From Bacillota bacterium (GTDB taxonomy: Bacteria > Bacillota > Clostridia > Oscillospirales > Acutalibacteraceae), in assembly GCA_023390175.1 (NCBI GenBank), contig JAEWDK010000006.1:461429-525428 (forward strand): a stretch of DNA of 64,000 bases, in the 5' to 3' direction. A program made the translations under genes and the position numbers. Positions 50,207 through 59,471 of the stretch are shown here, in pieces (position 1 is the first letter of the stretch; each line of letters opens with the position of its first letter). A model generated the notes under the pieces. It ran no database searches. It was given only the letters and a program-made list of their open reading frames with translations, and was not told the DNA's origin.

Positions 50207-50243
50207 AAAATGCGGCGCGGCCAATTCGGCTGCGCCGCATTTT
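50207..50243 (+). terminator. Terminator of the dpp operon
   Basis: AAATGCGGCGCGGCC pairs with GGCTGCGCCGCATTT (one G-T pair), A/T-flanked, between convergent genes. Confidence 0.8.
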
Positions 50244-50264
50244 CAGGAATTGGGGACAGAAGCG

Positions 50265-51140
50265 TTATATTTTTCTGGGCACGGCGATCGGCTCCCGGTC
50301 AACAATCACGGTTCTGTCTTCTTTGGTTTTAATGTCCCATTTCACAAGCGTTATCTCTCCATTTACAATTTCAATGCAGGTAATGCAGTTAGGGTGCACA
50401 CAGCTTCCGTCATTGAAATATGGCGGCGCGTCCTCCTGTGGGCATGCTGGCCGGTGTGTGTGCCCGGCGATTACAATTTGTTTATTGATCGACACCCACT
50501 CCGTAATTTTCCGTTCTACCTTTTTCCTTTCCTGATAGTTTTTTGCCGCGCTTGTGGGATCTTTATGGCCGAAAAATTCCAACCTGCGCCAAACATATCT
50601 GGTAAGGAATCTGCCGAGCCTCCAAAGCACGTCGCTCAGTAAATCTCCCTGATGACCGTGAATCAGAAGTATTTTTGCCTGCGATTCCTTATGCTTCAAT
50701 ATCAAGCCTTCGTGAACTTTTATATTTTCAAACAAAGGCTCATAGCTGTCCGTATGGCTGTTATAGTACCTTTGTAAATTTTTTTTAACAAAGGCAGGAT
50801 ACTTTTTGACAATATCATGATTGCCGAAGATCATATAGTATCGGCCTTCTTTATAAAAATCATGAAGTAAGCGAAATGTGTCGGTATAAATATTGCTGAT
50901 TGTGGAATATTTTTTGTTCTTCCATAATTCATCACTGTCGCCAAGGTCGATATAAGTAAATCCGTTTTTATAATAATATTTTATAGCGGAATAATATATA
51001 TTTTGATTATGGGTAAAATCATCAACCCAGCTTCCGTCACCGCGGTGGCAGTCGCTGATCAGCACTATTTTGGAGGAATTGTCAAAAGGGATTTCCATCG
51101 ATGATTTGAAGATTTGATTTAAGCGGTTAAAAGTAGACAT
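50265..51140 (-). CDS. Calcineurin-like metallophosphoesterase
   Basis: The 291-residue protein has the metallophosphoesterase metal motifs: ISDCHRGDG, DLGDSDELWKNK, FGNHDIV, LIHGHQGD and IAGHTHRP. It is related to UDP-2,3-diacylglucosamine hydrolase-like and other phosphoesterases, so the substrate is unknown. No signal peptide is seen. A Cys-rich region (HPNCITCIEI) is near the end. It stands alone. Confidence 0.85.
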   Translation of the reverse strand: MSTFNRLNQIFKSSMEIPFDNSSKIVLISDCHRGDGSWVDDFTHNQNIYYSAIKYYYKNGFTYIDLGDSDELWKNKKYSTISNIYTDTFRLLHDFYKEGRYYMIFGNHDIVKKYPAFVKKNLQRYYNSHTDSYEPLFENIKVHEGLILKHKESQAKILLIHGHQGDLLSDVLWRLGRFLTRYVWRRLEFFGHKDPTSAAKNYQERKKVERKITEWVSINKQIVIAGHTHRPACPQEDAPPYFNDGSCVHPNCITCIEIVNGEITLVKWDIKTKEDRTVIVDREPIAVPRKI

Positions 51141-51330
51141 ATTCTATTTCCTCTATCTGTTTGATTCATGGTTTACCATAATTTTCTTCAAAGTGTTATT
51201 TTGCACGAAAGGTGCCGGAATATTCCGTATAACTGCATCGGAATGAACCGACTAACCTGAACTTGCTCCGTATTGACCTTTTTTATATCTGTGATAAAAT
51301 AAAAGAAAATATTTTTGAGGAGGCATGACA

Positions 51331-51651
51331 ATGATTGTTACGACCACACCGTCCATTGAGGGAAAGCAAATTACAGAATACAAAGGGGTCGTGTTCGGGG
51401 AAGTAATTTCCGGAGTAAACTTTATTAAAGATTTTGCTGCGGGTCTGTCCAACTTCTTTGGCGGGCGTTCCGGCACTTACGAAGAAGAACTGATTCAGGC
51501 AAGGGAAAACGCAATGCGGGAAATGGAACAGCGGGCTTCCCAGTTAGGCGCGAACGCGGTTGTCGGAGTGGACATTGATTATGAGGTGCTCGGCGCGGAC
51601 AACGGCATGCTCATGGTAACCGCCTCCGGAACTGCGGTACGCTGTGATTAG
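51331..51651 (+). CDS. YbjQ family (UPF0145/DUF74) protein
   Basis: The 106-residue protein matches the heavy-metal-binding YbjQ group (IVTTTPSIEGKQITEYKGVVFGEVISGVNFIKDF, AREEAMREMEQRASQLGANAVVGVDIDYEVLG). It is thought to form a pentameric ring; the role is unknown. AGGAGG is 7 bases before ATG 51331. Confidence 0.9.
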   Translation: MIVTTTPSIEGKQITEYKGVVFGEVISGVNFIKDFAAGLSNFFGGRSGTYEEELIQARENAMREMEQRASQLGANAVVGVDIDYEVLGADNGMLMVTASGTAVRCD

Positions 51652-51693
51652 CACCCGGGCTGGTTGCCCAAATAAAATCCGAAAAAATAAGAG

Positions 51694-51735
51694 ACGCAAA
51701 GGCACCGGTATGTTCGGTGCTTCTGCGTTTTTTCT
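51694..51735 (+). terminator. Terminator after ybjQ
   Basis: ACGCAAAGGCACCG pairs with CGGTGCTTCTGCGT with small mismatches, then a T-run. Confidence 0.8.
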
Positions 51736-51854
51736 AAATTGGGCAGAAAACGGAAATGGTGGAATACACAGTTTCCGTTTTACATATATTGAATAGACAA
51801 ATTAAAACGGTTCCTTATTAGCCGGGTGGTATTTTACGGAGGGGTGTGATCATC

Positions 51855-53132
51855 TTGGTGATACATACAGTGCGGCCGGGCGACAGTATTTATTCCATCG
51901 CCACATTATACGGCGTGCCCATGCAAAAAATTATCGATGATAACAAACTGAAAAATCCCGATCAGTTGGTGGTTGGTCAAACAATTGTGGTGGTATCGGA
52001 TCATACCGCCCACACGGTAGCCCCCGGTGAATCGCTTTATTCGATTGCACGCAGGTACGGGGTTACGGTGTCGGGCATCCTTCGCGTTAATCCGGAAATT
52101 ACAGACCCTTCCAAATTAGAGGTGGGTCAGGTGATTATAGTTCCCGCTGCCGCCCCAAAATTGGGAACAATTGACGTGAACGGCTATGCTTTCCCCAATA
52201 TCAATACAGATACCCTTGCAAGTACGCTGCCGCACCTTACCTACGTCAGTATTTTCAGTTATCAGGTAAGGCCGGACGGGAGCCTGGCGCCCATTCAGGA
52301 CACCGGCATTATACAAACCGCACGGCAGCAAAAGGTTGCCCCGCTTATGGTAATCACCAATATCAAAGAAGGCGCCAGCTTTGACAGCGAGCTCGGCCAT
52401 ATTATACTAACCGACGAAAAGGTGCAGAATACCCTGTTTGACAATATCATAAAAACACTGGGGAAAGGATACTACGGATTGGATATTGACTTTGAATATC
52501 TTTATCCAAGGGACCGCGAAAATTATAATCGCTTTGTAAAGCGGGCGGTGGATACGCTTCACCCGCTTGGATATACGGTAACAACCGCGCTTGCGCCCAA
52601 AACAAGCTCCGATCAGTCAGGGCTGCTTTATGAAGCGCACGACTATGCTGCTCACGGCGCAATTGTCGACCATGTGGTGCTGATGACCTATGAATGGGGA
52701 TTTACATACAGTGAGCCGCGGGCGGTAGCGCCCGTTGACCTTGTTGAAAAGGTTTTGCAGTACGCGGTTACCGTGATCCCCAGCAAAAAAATACTGATGG
52801 GCATACCAAACTATGGCTACAACTGGACACTTCCCTATGTGCCGGGTTCAGCCGCACGCTCCCTTTCCCACACTGCGTCGGTTGACCTTGCGGCAGAGGT
52901 AAAAGCAGAAATTCAGTTTGACACCAAAGCGCAGTCTCCTTTTTTCCGTTATTACGACAGCAGCCGAATTCAGCACGAGGTATGGTTTGAAGACGCAAGA
53001 AGCATTGAGGCAAAGCTGAAGCTCGTGGATAAATATCATCTTGGCGGGGTCAGCTACTGGACGATCAACAGCTTCTTCCCGCAAAACTGGCTGGTACTTG
53101 ACTCGATGTACAATGTCAGGAAAGTACTGTAG
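51855..53132 (+). CDS. LysM-GH18 spore cortex-lytic/N-acetylglucosaminidase-like protein (YaaH/SleL-like)
   Basis: The 425-residue protein has two LysM domains (about 3-45 and 50-95: TVRPGDSIYSIATLYGVP, TVAPGESLYSIARRYGV). A GH18 domain follows with the catalytic motif YYGLDIDFEYL and the MTYEWG substrate strand. YaaH and SleL cut glycan in the spore cortex at germination, so a spore role is inferred. No signal peptide is present, as in SleL-like spore proteins. The start is uncertain: GTG 51846, TTG 51855 or GTG 51858; GGAGGGG favours 51855. Confidence 0.87.
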   Translation: MVIHTVRPGDSIYSIATLYGVPMQKIIDDNKLKNPDQLVVGQTIVVVSDHTAHTVAPGESLYSIARRYGVTVSGILRVNPEITDPSKLEVGQVIIVPAAAPKLGTIDVNGYAFPNINTDTLASTLPHLTYVSIFSYQVRPDGSLAPIQDTGIIQTARQQKVAPLMVITNIKEGASFDSELGHIILTDEKVQNTLFDNIIKTLGKGYYGLDIDFEYLYPRDRENYNRFVKRAVDTLHPLGYTVTTALAPKTSSDQSGLLYEAHDYAAHGAIVDHVVLMTYEWGFTYSEPRAVAPVDLVEKVLQYAVTVIPSKKILMGIPNYGYNWTLPYVPGSAARSLSHTASVDLAAEVKAEIQFDTKAQSPFFRYYDSSRIQHEVWFEDARSIEAKLKLVDKYHLGGVSYWTINSFFPQNWLVLDSMYNVRKVL

Positions 53133-53181
53133 CGGCCTTTCAAGAACAGGTAATTCCCTTTTTAAAGCTCAAAAACTTCAT

Positions 53182-53215
53182 AAAAAGCGCTGTTCCAAAC
53201 GGAACAGCGCTTTTT
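53182..53215. terminator. Bidirectional terminator
   Basis: A perfect 15-bp stem (53182-53196 with 53201-53215) with loop AAAC and A/T ends, between the convergent GH18 and nth genes. Confidence 0.88.
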
Positions 53216-53232
53216 GACTATCATTATGGAAT

Positions 53233-53877
53233 TTAATCCTTCAAATTCTGCTCTTTTGCGTATTTGCAAAAATCCTTCATGCAGCAAATCTCACATTTGG
53301 GGCTGCGGGCGGTGCAGACTGCACGCCCGTGCAGCACAAGCCTGTGACAGAACAGGTTGGACTCGTCCATTGGCAGCACGGCGCGCAGCTGCTTTTCCAC
53401 CCGGAACGGCTCCTTCCCCTCGCTGATTCCAATGCGGCCGCAAATGCGGATGCAGTGTGTATCGGTCACGACAGCGGGCTTGTGGTAAATATCGCCCACC
53501 ACAAGGTTGGCTGTTTTTCTGCCCACACCGGGCAGCTTTGTAAGCTCTTCAATGCTGTCGGGCACAACGCCGCCGAACTCGGCTTTCAGCATTTTGCATG
53601 TGGCGAAAATGTCCCTTGCCTTTGTTTTATACAGGCCGCAGGAGCGGATATACGGCTCAATTTCTTCTGCTGAGCCGTTCACAAAATCATCCAGCGTGGG
53701 GAAGCGCTCAAACAGCGCCGGGGTGACCAGGTTTACCCTGGCATCCGTGCACTGCGCCGAAAGGCGCGTTGCAATCAGCAGCTGCAGCGGATCGGTATAG
53801 GTAAGGGAGCAAAGCGCTTCCGGGTATTCTTTTTTTAATGCGTCTACCGCCAGTGCGGCGCGCTGCTTTTTTGTCAT
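53233..53877 (-). CDS. nth: Endonuclease III
   Basis: The 214-residue DNA glycosylase/AP lyase removes oxidised pyrimidines. It has the helix-hairpin-helix LPGVGRKTANLV with catalytic Lys121, catalytic Asp139 (VVTDTHC) and the 4Fe-4S cluster Cys188, 195, 198 and 204. GGAGG lies before ATG 53877; an in-frame extension to 53955 has no ribosome site. It may repair DNA with a 5' leader hairpin (53936-53967). Confidence 0.95.
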   Translation of the reverse strand: MTKKQRAALAVDALKKEYPEALCSLTYTDPLQLLIATRLSAQCTDARVNLVTPALFERFPTLDDFVNGSAEEIEPYIRSCGLYKTKARDIFATCKMLKAEFGGVVPDSIEELTKLPGVGRKTANLVVGDIYHKPAVVTDTHCIRICGRIGISEGKEPFRVEKQLRAVLPMDESNLFCHRLVLHGRAVCTARSPKCEICCMKDFCKYAKEQNLKD

Positions 53878-54214
53878 TTGAATTCCTCCGGTATTGTTGA
53901 TGTGTACCGCTTTTTTAGTGTAGAATCGTCCATTTCCGGGGTTCGCCATTTGCACGGCGAACCCCGGAGGGAGATAAAGTTCGATATAATAACTGTTCTG
54001 CGTTTATTATATCACAAAAGCGAAGCATTTGTAATAGCATCGTCCATCTCCTAAAATTGCCGGACAAAGGGCAAACAGAAAGGAACATAAAGTCCGATAG
54101 AATTACCGCGATACGGTTATTCTGTTATATTTCGGCAAACTGTAAGTTGACAAGCTGCCGCATATCCAATATTATTATAGGAATGATAGGAATTACTGGA
54201 AAGCGGGGAAGAAT
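53878..54214. other. Divergent region of nth and traX
   Basis: 337 bases without a gene. A perfect 12-bp hairpin CCGGGGTTCGCC with GGCGAACCCCGG lies at 53936-53967 in the nth leader. The plus-strand promoter TTGACA, 17 bases, TATTAT (54147-54175) serves traX. Nothing else was found. Confidence 0.6.
54147..54175 (+). promoter_or_regulatory. Promoter of traX-glyA
   Basis: TTGACA (54147-54152), 17-base spacer, TATTAT (54170-54175). Confidence 0.6.
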
Positions 54215-54868
54215 GTGAGTGGGTTTCAGCTTAAAGTTCTGGCGATTATTACCATGCTGATTGACCATATCGGCGCGGTCTTATTTCCCAAGGTCACAAT
54301 CCTGCGGATAATCGGCCGGCTCGCGTTCCCGATTTTCGCTTACCTGATTTCCGAAGGGATGCTTCACACTTCTAATATTAAAAAATATCTTTGGCGCCTT
54401 TTTATGTTTGCGCTTATTTCAGAAATCCCGTTTGACCTCGCGTTTCACGGGATGCTCTATGATCCGAACAGTCAAAATGTGTTTTTTACGCTGTTCCTTG
54501 GGCTTGCAGCCATTGCGTTCCTGCATACGTATTTTGACAAAAATCCCGTTCTGGCAATCGGATTTGCAGCTGCTGCGGCGCTTTTAGCCGACTTTTTACG
54601 CACGGACTACGGATGGTTCGGCGTGGCGGCGGTGATTTTATTTTACTGCTTTCGAAATTATCGCGCGGCGGGTGTTTTTGTTTTTGCGCTTTTGGTCGCC
54701 GGCTACAGCCTCATGGGCAGAACCCTTGAATTTTACGCCATCGCGTCGGGTGTTCCGATTTTACTTTACAACGGTAAAAAAGGAAGTCTGAACTGGAAGT
54801 ATTTCTTTTACGCGTTTTATCCGGTGCATTTATTGCTTCTATATTTCGTGCATATGGTTGTCATTTAA
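54215..54868 (+). CDS. TraX family membrane protein
   Basis: The 217-residue protein has about seven hydrophobic helices with the TraX motifs MLIDHIGAVLFP, RIIGRLAFPIFAYLISEG and SEIPFDLAF. TraX acetylates F-pilin in E. coli, but chromosomal forms in Firmicutes are uncharacterised acyltransferase-like proteins. The GTG start follows GGGGAAG. It lies 52 bases before glyA. Confidence 0.85.
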   Translation: MSGFQLKVLAIITMLIDHIGAVLFPKVTILRIIGRLAFPIFAYLISEGMLHTSNIKKYLWRLFMFALISEIPFDLAFHGMLYDPNSQNVFFTLFLGLAAIAFLHTYFDKNPVLAIGFAAAAALLADFLRTDYGWFGVAAVILFYCFRNYRAAGVFVFALLVAGYSLMGRTLEFYAIASGVPILLYNGKKGSLNWKYFFYAFYPVHLLLLYFVHMVVI

Positions 54869-54920
54869 CGCACTAAAGTGTATAATTATTAAAAAATACA
54901 GGAGCGAAAGGGAATGAAAA

Positions 54921-56174
54921 ATGTATAAAGATATGATGGATACCATAGGCTTTGTCTCAAAGGCGGATGCCGAGCTTGGCGCCGCAATGAACGACGAACT
55001 GAAGCGTCAGCAGTCCAACCTTGAGATGATCGCCTCTGAAAATTTGGTTTCCCCCGCGGTGATGGCTGCAATGGGCAGCGTGCTCACCAATAAATATGCC
55101 GAAGGCTACCCGGGCCACAGGTATTACGGCGGATGCCAGTTCGTAGACGTTGTCGAAACTCTTGCTCGCGACCGTGCCTGCGAGCTTTTTCACGCCGAAC
55201 ACGCAAATGTTCAGCCCCATTCCGGCGCACAGGCAAACCTTGCCGTATATTTTGCCCTTTTAAATCCCGGCGATACCGTTATGGGTATGAGCCTTGCGGA
55301 GGGCGGCCACCTTACCCACGGCTCGCCCGTGAATATGTCCGGAAAATATTTTAATTTCATTCCCTACGGAGTGGACGCCAAAACAGGCCGCATCGATTAT
55401 GAAAAGCTGTATGAAACGGCGATGGCCGAAAAGCCGAAGATGATTGTCGCGGGTGCAAGCGCGTATCCAAGAACAATCGACTTTAAAAAGTTCCGCGAAA
55501 TCTGCGACGCCTGCGGCGCGTACCTGATGGTGGATATGGCGCACATCGCCGGCCTTGTTGCTGCCGGTGAGCATCCAAACCCGGTTGAGTGGGCGGACAT
55601 TGTAACGACCACCACCCACAAAACACTGCGCGGCCCGCGCGGCGGCATGATTCTCTGCCGTGAGGAGTACGCCAAGGCAATTGACAAAGCAATTTTCCCG
55701 GGCACGCAGGGCGGCCCGCTGATGCATGTGATTGCCGGCAAAGCTGTTTGCTTCGGCGAAGCGCTCAAGCCGGAGTTTAAGGAATACGGCCACAGAATTG
55801 TGGAAAATGCTTCCGCGTTGGCCGATGGGCTGATGAAACGCGGGGTGAAGCTGGTCAGTGACGGAACGGACAACCACCTCATGATGGTGGACCTCAGCGG
55901 CATGGAATTGACCGGCAAGGAACTGGAACACCGCCTTGATTCTGTAAATATTACCGCCAACAAGAACACGGTTCCGAACGAACAGCGCAGCCCGTTTGTT
56001 ACAAGCGGCTTGCGCCTTGGCACACCCGCCATTACAACGCGGGGCCTGAATACGCAGGATATGGATATTATTGCGGAGTGTATCAGCCTTGCAATCAACG
56101 ACTTTGAAGGCAGCGAGGATAAAATCCGCTTTATGGTAAAGGGTATTTGCGACCGCTACCCGCTGTATGAATAA
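54921..56174 (+). CDS. glyA: Serine hydroxymethyltransferase
   Basis: The 417-residue PLP enzyme turns serine into glycine while charging tetrahydrofolate. The PLP lysine is Lys234 in TTTHKTLRGPRGG; other motifs are EMIASEN, KYAEGYPG and VDMAHIAGLVA. Normal full length. RBS AAAGGGA is 8 bases before ATG 54921. Confidence 0.97.
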   Translation: MYKDMMDTIGFVSKADAELGAAMNDELKRQQSNLEMIASENLVSPAVMAAMGSVLTNKYAEGYPGHRYYGGCQFVDVVETLARDRACELFHAEHANVQPHSGAQANLAVYFALLNPGDTVMGMSLAEGGHLTHGSPVNMSGKYFNFIPYGVDAKTGRIDYEKLYETAMAEKPKMIVAGASAYPRTIDFKKFREICDACGAYLMVDMAHIAGLVAAGEHPNPVEWADIVTTTTHKTLRGPRGGMILCREEYAKAIDKAIFPGTQGGPLMHVIAGKAVCFGEALKPEFKEYGHRIVENASALADGLMKRGVKLVSDGTDNHLMMVDLSGMELTGKELEHRLDSVNITANKNTVPNEQRSPFVTSGLRLGTPAITTRGLNTQDMDIIAECISLAINDFEGSEDKIRFMVKGICDRYPLYE

Positions 56175-56253
56175 TTTACAGTAAAAATATCATGTTAATC
56201 ACAGAGGTGTGCGGCTGCATGCCTCTGTTTAAAATTAGAAAGGTGGATTATTT

Positions 56254-56445
56254 ATGAAAAAGAGTGAACTGTTTTTTCTTTCAACTACCATGCTGTTGTT
56301 AGGCGCGATTGTCGGGTTTCTGCTTGCTCCTGCAAAAAAAGGCGTTTACTGCGGAAATAACAACGGAAACAACTATTACGGGGATGACGACTGCTGCTGT
56401 GACGACTCCGATTTGCAGGGCGACGAGGACGACATGCCCTTTTAG
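56254..56445 (+). CDS. Small membrane protein with acidic Cys-rich tail (63 residues)
   Basis: One transmembrane helix (LFFLSTTMLLLGAIVGFLLAP) is followed by a YtxH-like APAKKG end, then an Asn/Gly/Tyr segment and an acidic tail with CCCDDSD and DEDD. AAAGGTGG is before ATG. The Cys run and Asp/Glu tail suggest metal binding; no function is known. It sits between glyA and rarA on the same strand. Confidence 0.65.
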   Translation: MKKSELFFLSTTMLLLGAIVGFLLAPAKKGVYCGNNNGNNYYGDDDCCCDDSDLQGDEDDMPF

Positions 56446-56475
56446 CTTTATCACTTTGAAAAAGGAGGAATCTCT

Positions 56476-57747
56476 ATGTCAGCTCCGTTAGCGGACAGGC
56501 TTCGCCCGAAAAGCCTGGACGATCTTGTGGGCCAGCGCCATCTTTTGGGCAAAGGGAAAGCGCTGCGCCGCATTATTGAGTCCGGTGAGATTCCGAACAT
56601 GGTTTTCTACGGCCCCTCGGGCATCGGCAAAACCACGCTTGCTTCCATTATTGCCAAGCAGACGAACCGCAGCCTTTACAAGCTGAACGGCACAACCGCT
56701 TCCACTGCGGATATCCGCGATGTGGTCAGCCAGCTCGACACGCTTGCGGCGCCGAATGGGATTTTGCTTTATTTGGATGAAATTCAGTATTTCAATAAAA
56801 AGCAGCAGCAAACGCTGTTGGAGTTCATTGAAAACGGCCAGATTACACTGATTGCCTCCACAACGGAAAATCCTTATTTTTACGTTTATAACGCGATCCT
56901 CAGCCGTTCCACCGTGTTTGAATTCAAACCGGTGGAAAAAGAGGATGTGATTTTGGCGGTAAACCGCGCGTTTCAGTTTATGGGGCAGGAACAGAAGCTA
57001 ACGATTCAGGTGGAAGACGGCGCCGCGGATTATATTGCGGTAGCCTGCGGCGGGGATGTGCGCAAGGCAATGAACGCTGTCGAGCTTTCCGTGCTTTCCG
57101 GTGAAATCAAGGACGGCGTCTGTTTCGTCACGCTGGAGCGGGCACAGGAGCTTACCCAGCGCAGCGCGCTCCGTTACGACCGTGCGGGCGACGAGCATTA
57201 CGACATCCTGTCCGCTTTTCAAAAATCGATGCGCGGTTCCGACCCGGATGCGGCGGTGCATTATCTGGCGCGTCTGCTGGAAGCTGGCGACCTGCCCTCC
57301 GTCTGCCGCAGGCTGATGGTTTGTGCCTGCGAGGATGTGGGGCTTGCTTACCCGCAGATTATTCCGATTGTAAAAGCCGCGGTGGACGCCGCGCTTCAGG
57401 TCGGATTGCCGGAAGCGCGTATCCCGCTTGCCGATGCGGTCATCATGGTGTGCAATTCCCCAAAATCCAATTCGGCTTACTGCGCAATTGACGCCGCAAT
57501 CGCGGACGTGCAAAAGGGCAGAATCGGGTCCATTCCGCGCCAGCTGCAAAACAAACATTATGACGGGGAAGACAACGAGAAGAAGGGCCAGTTTTACAAG
57601 TATCCCCATGATTACCCAAACCGCTGGGTTGCGCAGCAATACCTGCCGGATGAGCTGAAAAATGTTCGGTACTACGAATACGGGCAAAATAAAAACGAAC
57701 AGGCATTTCGTGAATATTGGAATAAAATTAAAGGAAACAATCAGTAA
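56476..57747 (+). CDS. rarA: Replication-associated recombination protein A (RarA/MgsA)
   Basis: The 423-residue AAA+ protein has Walker A GPSGIGKTT, Walker B LLYLDEIQYFNKKQQQ, the sensor ASTTENPYF and the C-terminal RarA tetramer domain (HYDILSAFQKSMRGSDPDAAVHYLARLLEAGD). It acts at stalled replication forks. GGAGG is before ATG. Confidence 0.95.
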   Translation: MSAPLADRLRPKSLDDLVGQRHLLGKGKALRRIIESGEIPNMVFYGPSGIGKTTLASIIAKQTNRSLYKLNGTTASTADIRDVVSQLDTLAAPNGILLYLDEIQYFNKKQQQTLLEFIENGQITLIASTTENPYFYVYNAILSRSTVFEFKPVEKEDVILAVNRAFQFMGQEQKLTIQVEDGAADYIAVACGGDVRKAMNAVELSVLSGEIKDGVCFVTLERAQELTQRSALRYDRAGDEHYDILSAFQKSMRGSDPDAAVHYLARLLEAGDLPSVCRRLMVCACEDVGLAYPQIIPIVKAAVDAALQVGLPEARIPLADAVIMVCNSPKSNSAYCAIDAAIADVQKGRIGSIPRQLQNKHYDGEDNEKKGQFYKYPHDYPNRWVAQQYLPDELKNVRYYEYGQNKNEQAFREYWNKIKGNNQ

Positions 57748-57773
57748 AATTGGTTGAAATTGGCGAACGGTGC

Positions 57774-57802
57774 TTGTAACTTTTTCCTCCGGGTGCTATG
57801 AT
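57774..57802 (+). promoter_or_regulatory. Promoter of the flavin reductase-rubredoxin gene
   Basis: TTGTAA (57774-57779), 17-base spacer, TATGAT (57797-57802). Confidence 0.6.
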
Positions 57803-57833
57803 ATAAGCAATAATATTTCGGGAGGCATACCAC

Positions 57834-58490
57834 ATGAAGGATGAGATACTGTTTGATTTAACATACGGAATGTATGCGATTGGCGTAAAAAACGAAGATA
57901 AGGCTTCCGCCTGTATTGTAAATACGGTGGTACAGGTTACCAATAAGCCCAATATGATCGCTGTCAGCATGAGCCATGATAATTACAGCCACGAGTGCAT
58001 TGCTAAAACCGGAATTTTCACCGTTTCCGTCCTGTCGGAGGACACTTCCGGCGCCGCAATCGGTGCGCTTGGGTTCAATTCCGGCCGCGATACGGACAAG
58101 CTTATGAATGTGCATCATAAGATTTTGGCCGAAGGCGTGCCTGTAATCAAAGAAAATATTTGCTGCTGGTTCCTTTGCCGTGTGGTCAGCAGTACGGAAA
58201 CCCCGACCCATACCATTTATATTGCCGAAATCACAGCCGGCAGTGATGAGGCAAAGGGGAACCCGATGACTTATGATTATTATCACAAGGTCATTAAGGG
58301 CAAGGCTCCGAAAAATGCACCCACTTATCAGGCACAGCAGCCGGTGGACGACCGGAATGACGGCGAAAGCTGGATTTGCACCGTCTGCGGGTTTGTTTAC
58401 AACGATCCCGATGTGTCGTTTGAGGAACTTCCCGACGACTGGGTCTGCCCAATCTGCGGCATGCCGAAATCAGCGTTCAAGCGGCAATAA
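57834..58490 (+). CDS. Flavin reductase-like domain fused to rubredoxin (Hrb-like)
   Basis: The 218-residue protein has an FMN-binding flavin reductase fold (1-150: TYGMYAIGVKNEDKASACIVNTVVQVTNKPNMIAVS) and a C-terminal rubredoxin with CTVCGFVY and CPICGMPK (about 179-215). This is the high-molecular-weight rubredoxin seen in Moorella and Clostridia, which passes electrons to oxygen and NO-detoxifying flavodiiron proteins. GGGAGG is before ATG. It is a single gene with a terminator. Confidence 0.92.
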   Translation: MKDEILFDLTYGMYAIGVKNEDKASACIVNTVVQVTNKPNMIAVSMSHDNYSHECIAKTGIFTVSVLSEDTSGAAIGALGFNSGRDTDKLMNVHHKILAEGVPVIKENICCWFLCRVVSSTETPTHTIYIAEITAGSDEAKGNPMTYDYYHKVIKGKAPKNAPTYQAQQPVDDRNDGESWICTVCGFVYNDPDVSFEELPDDWVCPICGMPKSAFKRQ

Positions 58491-58504
58491 AATAGGTTTA
58501 TTTC

Positions 58505-58534
58505 GCCCATCCGTAAAACCGGATGGGCTTTTTT
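58505..58534. terminator. Terminator after the rubredoxin gene
   Basis: GCCCATCCG pairs with CGGATGGGC, 6-base loop, then six T. It may also serve the convergent LysR gene. Confidence 0.85.
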
Positions 58535-58551
58535 GATTTCTCCGGGGAGAA

Positions 58552-59436
58552 TCATTGCTCCTGAAAGAATTTCAAAAATTGTTTTGCCGCGGAAGAAAGG
58601 CTTCGGTCATTGCGCCAAATTGCCGCAACCTGGCTTTGAATGCCGGGTTCCGTAATGACCCTGCAGTCGCAGCCGCCGTTTCCCAAATATGAGTCAATGG
58701 AATAAGGCTCCATCGACTGCGGCACAATCGCAATGCCCAGCCCGGCGTTTGCCCACATGATCGAGGTGCGTGCGTCGTCGTTCATGCAAAATACGAAGGG
58801 CTTAAATCCGGCGGATTTACAGGCGGAAAGAATCAGCTTTTCAAATCGGCGGTATATAATCAAGGGCTTTGACTGTAAATCTTTCAGCGGGATTTCGCTG
58901 CTTTTCAATTCGGAAAAGAATTTTTTGTTTCCCACTGCAATCATCGGCTCGCTTTTCAGCGCGAAGAAATCGGTATTTTCGGCGTGGAACGGTGTTCTGG
59001 CTATTGCAATTTCAATGACTCCGCCCGCTAAAAGTTCAATCAGCTGAAAGGTGTTGCCCTCATGTATTTCAAAGTGAATGCCGGGGCAGGCGGCTGAAAA
59101 GTTCACCATGCGTTTTTTGAGCAGCGCAGGGCCGGAAGACGAGGTTGTGCCGAGGCGCAGGGTGCCGTTCAGCTTTTCGCCGAAATCGTTCATTTCCCGC
59201 ATTGCTGTGTCGCTTAGTTCCAGAATACTGTTGGCGCGTTTGTAAAGAATAACTCCTGCATCCGTCAGCTGAATGCGCCTTGCTCCGCGTTCAATCAGTT
59301 TTACGCCGAGTTCGTTTTCCAGCAGCTTCAGCTGGTGGCTCAGCGGCGGCTGTGAAATATGCAGCTTCCTCGCTGCGGCGCTGATGCTCCCTTCTTCCGC
59401 AATGGCTACAAAGTATCCCAGCTGTTTTATGTCCAT
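58552..59436 (-). CDS. LysR-family transcription regulator
   Basis: The 294-residue protein has the LysR HTH (DIKQLGYFVAIAEEGSISAAARKLHISQPPLSHQLKLLENELGVKLIER) and a substrate-binding domain (about 90-294). It is divergent from the ABC exporter pair, the usual LysR layout. A CCATA-N9-TATGG site in the shared region (59453-59471) fits T-N11-A. The ligand is unknown. Confidence 0.9.
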   Translation of the reverse strand: MDIKQLGYFVAIAEEGSISAAARKLHISQPPLSHQLKLLENELGVKLIERGARRIQLTDAGVILYKRANSILELSDTAMREMNDFGEKLNGTLRLGTTSSSGPALLKKRMVNFSAACPGIHFEIHEGNTFQLIELLAGGVIEIAIARTPFHAENTDFFALKSEPMIAVGNKKFFSELKSSEIPLKDLQSKPLIIYRRFEKLILSACKSAGFKPFVFCMNDDARTSIMWANAGLGIAIVPQSMEPYSIDSYLGNGGCDCRVITEPGIQSQVAAIWRNDRSLSSAAKQFLKFFQEQ

Positions 59437-59452
59437 TTTTGACTCCTTTTAA

Positions 59453-59471
59453 CCATACTGAAACGATATGG
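59453..59471. promoter_or_regulatory. LysR-type binding site
   Basis: CCATA-N9-TATGG, an inverted repeat containing T-N11-A, between the divergent lysR and ABC genes. A second A/T palindrome ATAATA-AA-TATTAT lies at 59481-59494. Confidence 0.6.
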
